Source: Methylocystis sp. (GTDB lineage: Bacteria; Pseudomonadota; Alphaproteobacteria; Rhizobiales; Beijerinckiaceae). From it: a DNA stretch of 64,000 nucleotides. The stretch spans positions 124,001-188,000 of the forward strand of contig JADCCX010000002.1 of the NCBI GenBank assembly GCA_020252485.1. Reading direction: 5' to 3'. Positions 62,053 through 64,000 of this stretch are shown here, one piece after another. Both the position numbers and the translations under genes were made by a program. A model generated the notes under the pieces. It did no database searches. It was given only the letters and a program-made list of their open reading frames with translations, and had not been told where the DNA came from. Position 1 is the stretch's first letter. Every line of letters begins with the position of its first letter.

Positions 62053-62955
62053 ATGCCAGATCTTGCTGATCTTTTCCCAGGGTTCGAGAGCCATTGGATA
62101 ACCGCGCCCGCGGGCCGGATCTTCGCCCGCAGCGGCGGCTCGGGAGAACCGCTGCTGCTGCTGCACGGGTTTCCCGAGACCCATGTCATGTGGCACCGGC
62201 TGGCCCCGTCGCTCGCCCGCACCCACAAGGTCGTCTGCATGGATTTGCGCGGCTACGGCTGGTCAGGCGCGCCGCATGCCGATCCCCTCCACGAAACTTA
62301 TTCCAAGCGCGCCATGGGCGAGGATGTGCTGGCCGTTCTCGATCATTTCGGCTGGGTTCGCGCCGCAATGGTGGGCCATGACCGCGGCGCGCGGGTGGCC
62401 TATCGGCTCGCGCTCGATCATCCCGGCCGTGTGACCCGCCTCGCGGTCATCGATATCGTCCCGACCGCTGCGATGTGGGGGATCATCGCGCAGAGCCACG
62501 GCGTGATTGCGCCACACTGGACCTGGATGTCGGACCCGGCGCCCGCGCCGGAAAACCGGATCAAGGTGAAGCCGGCCGCATTGATCGACGATCTGATGGC
62601 GAGCTGGACCGCCAGCAAGGATCTCAGCGCCTTCGACGGCAGGGCGGTGGCCCATTACCGGGCCTTTGTGCAGGATCCCTCGCGCATCACCGCGATGTGC
62701 GAGGATTACCGGGCGGGCGCCACGCTGGATCGCGAGGCGGACGATGTCGACCGGGCGGCGGGCCGCACCATCACCTGTCCGGTGCTGGCGCTGTGGGGCG
62801 ATGTCGGCGTTCCCTCGGCCAGCCCCGATCCGCTGGGCCTCTGGAAGCCCTATGCGCCGGGGATCACCGGCCGGTCGATCGTGGGCGGCCATTTCCTGCC
62901 CGAAGAGAATCCGCAAGACACCGGCGCGGCGCTCGCCGCATTCCTGGCCGCGTGA
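62053..62955 (+). CDS. Fluoroacetate dehalogenase (haloacetate dehalogenase)
   Basis: This 300-residue alpha/beta hydrolase cleaves the carbon-halogen bond of haloacetates to give glycolate. It aligns without gaps to the catalytic residues of the Rhodopseudomonas palustris enzyme RPA1163: nucleophile D110, carboxylate-binding R111 and R114, D134, H280, and the halide-binding H155, W156 and Y219. The first residues PDLADLFPGF are also shared. Activity on fluoroacetate is thus likely but untested here. The start is ATG 62053 with GGAG seven bases upstream. It overlaps the patatin gene by one base (TGATG). Confidence 0.9.
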   Translation: MPDLADLFPGFESHWITAPAGRIFARSGGSGEPLLLLHGFPETHVMWHRLAPSLARTHKVVCMDLRGYGWSGAPHADPLHETYSKRAMGEDVLAVLDHFGWVRAAMVGHDRGARVAYRLALDHPGRVTRLAVIDIVPTAAMWGIIAQSHGVIAPHWTWMSDPAPAPENRIKVKPAALIDDLMASWTASKDLSAFDGRAVAHYRAFVQDPSRITAMCEDYRAGATLDREADDVDRAAGRTITCPVLALWGDVGVPSASPDPLGLWKPYAPGITGRSIVGGHFLPEENPQDTGAALAAFLAA

Positions 62956-63797
62956 TGCCGGCTGCTGGCGAAGACATCATGCCGCTGCGCATCGGACTGG
63001 CGCTCGGCGGCGGCGGGGCCAAGGGTCTCGCCCATGTGGTGGCGCTGGAGGCCTTCGATCAGGCGGGCATCCGCCCGGTTGCGATCGCCGGAACGTCGAT
63101 CGGGGCCATCATCGGTGCGGCTTATGCGGCCGGTTACTCCGCCAAAGCGATTCGCGAGCATGTCCTCAAGGTCTTCCGGGACCGGGCCGACGTGATGGCC
63201 AAGGTCTTCCGCGCCCGCAGCGGCTCCTTCTCGGATATCTTCTCGGGAGCCTTCGGCAGCGTCGTCCAGGTCGATGGCGAGGTGCTGCTGAAGGAATTCT
63301 GGCCCCCCTCGATGCCCGAGCGTTTCGCGGATCTGAGGCTGCCCTTCGTGGCCGTCTCCACCGATTTCTACGCCAAGGTCGAGAATGTGGTGAACGAAGG
63401 GCCTCTCGCTCCCGCGGTCGCCGCATCGATGGCGCTGCCCGCGCTGGTGAAGCCGGTCCTGATCAACAACCGGCTGCATCTGGATGGCGCCGCTGCCAAC
63501 CCCCTGCCGTTCGACCGCATGCCGGTCCCCTGCGATATCATCATCGCGGTCGATGTGGTGGGTGGGCCTGAATCGGAGAATGCCGCCATGCAGCCAACCG
63601 CTTTCGATGCGACGCTCGGCATGTCGCAGATCATGCAGAGGGCGATCACCGATGCGAAGCTCGCCAATGCCTCGGCGAAGGTTCACCTGTTCCGGCCGAA
63701 GATCGGCGGCTTCACGGCGCTCGATTTCTTCGCGGCGAGGCGGATCCTGCTTGCGGCGGAACCTATGCGCACCGAGATCGCGGCGCTGCTGGAGTGA
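62955..63797 (+). CDS. Patatin-like phospholipase family protein
   Basis: This 280-residue serine lipase-like protein has the oxyanion-hole motif LALGGGGAKG at about residues 14-23, the nucleophile elbow GTSIGA (GxSxG) and the catalytic aspartate in LDGAAANP (DGA). It resembles RssA-type proteins. The substrate is unknown; phospholipid or acylglycerol is likely. ATG 62955 shares its A with the dehalogenase stop. ATG 62979, with GGCGAAGAC upstream, is an alternative. It probably shares a transcript with the dehalogenase gene. Confidence 0.9.
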   Translation: MPAAGEDIMPLRIGLALGGGGAKGLAHVVALEAFDQAGIRPVAIAGTSIGAIIGAAYAAGYSAKAIREHVLKVFRDRADVMAKVFRARSGSFSDIFSGAFGSVVQVDGEVLLKEFWPPSMPERFADLRLPFVAVSTDFYAKVENVVNEGPLAPAVAASMALPALVKPVLINNRLHLDGAAANPLPFDRMPVPCDIIIAVDVVGGPESENAAMQPTAFDATLGMSQIMQRAITDAKLANASAKVHLFRPKIGGFTALDFFAARRILLAAEPMRTEIAALLE

Positions 63798-63803
63798 TTC
63801 CGT

Positions 63804-64000
63804 TCAGATCCAGCCGGACAATTCGCGCAAAGCGACGTTCTTGATCACCTTGATGCCGAGATCACTGTCGTTCAGGCACGGGATGTACGAGAAATGCGTG
63901 CCGCCGTTGTGCTCGAAGATCTCGCGGTTTTCGACATCGAGCTCTTCGAGCGTCTCGAGGCAATCTGCCGAGAAGCCGGGCGCGATCATGACCATGCGCC
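63804..64000 (-). CDS. hemH: Ferrochelatase, C-terminal part (cut by window edge)
   Basis: Only the last 64 or so residues are present: [22 protein letters not shown], then [11 protein letters not shown]. They match the C-terminal region of ferrochelatase, which inserts iron into protoporphyrin IX. The Glu and Ser-Ala-Asp positions follow the family. The start is beyond position 64000. It converges with the patatin-like gene with only 6 bp between the two stop codons. Confidence 0.92.
   Translation of the reverse strand, partial: RMVMIAPGFSADCLETLEELDVENREIFEHNGGTHFSYIPCLNDSDLGIKVIKNVALRELSGWI

Overview
The window is high-GC DNA from an alphaproteobacterium, most likely a member of Hyphomicrobiales (Rhizobiales). 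The evidence is a set of lineage-typical genes (GapR, a DUF1244 protein, a TIGR01459 HAD hydrolase, DUF1036 next to pyruvate kinase, clustered gap/pgk/fba) and short palindromic repeats of the kind common in that order. No genus can be fixed from this sequence alone. I see no rRNA, tRNA, CRISPR array, intact insertion sequence or prophage. Coding density is high, and genes are often joined by ATGA or TGATG overlaps.

Layout. 1-5.1 kb: the end of a metallo-beta-lactamase-fold gene, then a mandelate-racemase-subgroup enzyme with a complete TRAP transporter (dctP, dctQ, dctM), probably for an acid sugar or hydroxy acid. 5.1-6.7 kb: an O-antigen-ligase-like gene bracketed by two inverted 105-bp MITE-like repeats that sit on the neighbouring stop codons. 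6.7-10.8 kb: a minus-strand operon of glycerate 2-kinase, DUF1036 protein, pyruvate kinase and a solute-binding protein. 10.9-21.2 kb: conserved and housekeeping genes (N-formylglutamate amidohydrolase-like protein, DUF1244, GapR, CpdB, omega-aminotransferase, RidA, degenerate EAL protein, HAD hydrolase, CheY-like regulator, RibF). 21.3-28.4 kb: ileS carrying two in-frame palindromic repeat insertions, lspA, and an M16 peptidase pair.

28.4-34.8 kb: a probable 3-sulfolactate degradation locus. SlcC-like and ComC-like dehydrogenases would interconvert (S)- and (R)-sulfolactate through sulfopyruvate. SuyAB would cleave (R)-sulfolactate to pyruvate and sulfite, and a YeiH-family exporter would remove the sulfur oxyanion. 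A divergent GntR/UTRA regulator and an SDR gene complete the locus. The divergent promoters overlap and contain a repeated ATAAGAC motif. 34.9-37.7 kb: CreA, VOC, GNAT and threonine aldolase genes. 37.9-47 kb: the glycolytic block gap-pgk-fba-(thiE-like), interrupted twice. A methyltransferase gene flanked by a duplicated gap 3' end plus two small unknown genes lies between gap and pgk; an acyl-CoA ligase and a BASS transporter lie between pgk and fba.

47-64 kb: GH19 lysozyme-like protein, inositol monophosphatase, a secreted MetX-like hydrolase, a non-flagellar MotA/MotB-like pair, an ABC exporter, a copper P-type ATPase, a secreted protein with 23-residue repeats, an MFS transporter, an AcuI-like reductase, a TPP enzyme, a fluoroacetate dehalogenase with every catalytic residue at the reference numbering, a patatin-like lipase and the 3' end of hemH.

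The most unusual points are the two in-frame repeat insertions in ileS, the gap 3'-end duplication with its cargo, repeats inserted at the TA of stop codons, the structured spacer upstream of the YeiH gene, and the two-gene CxxC/coiled-coil cassette coupled to pgk.
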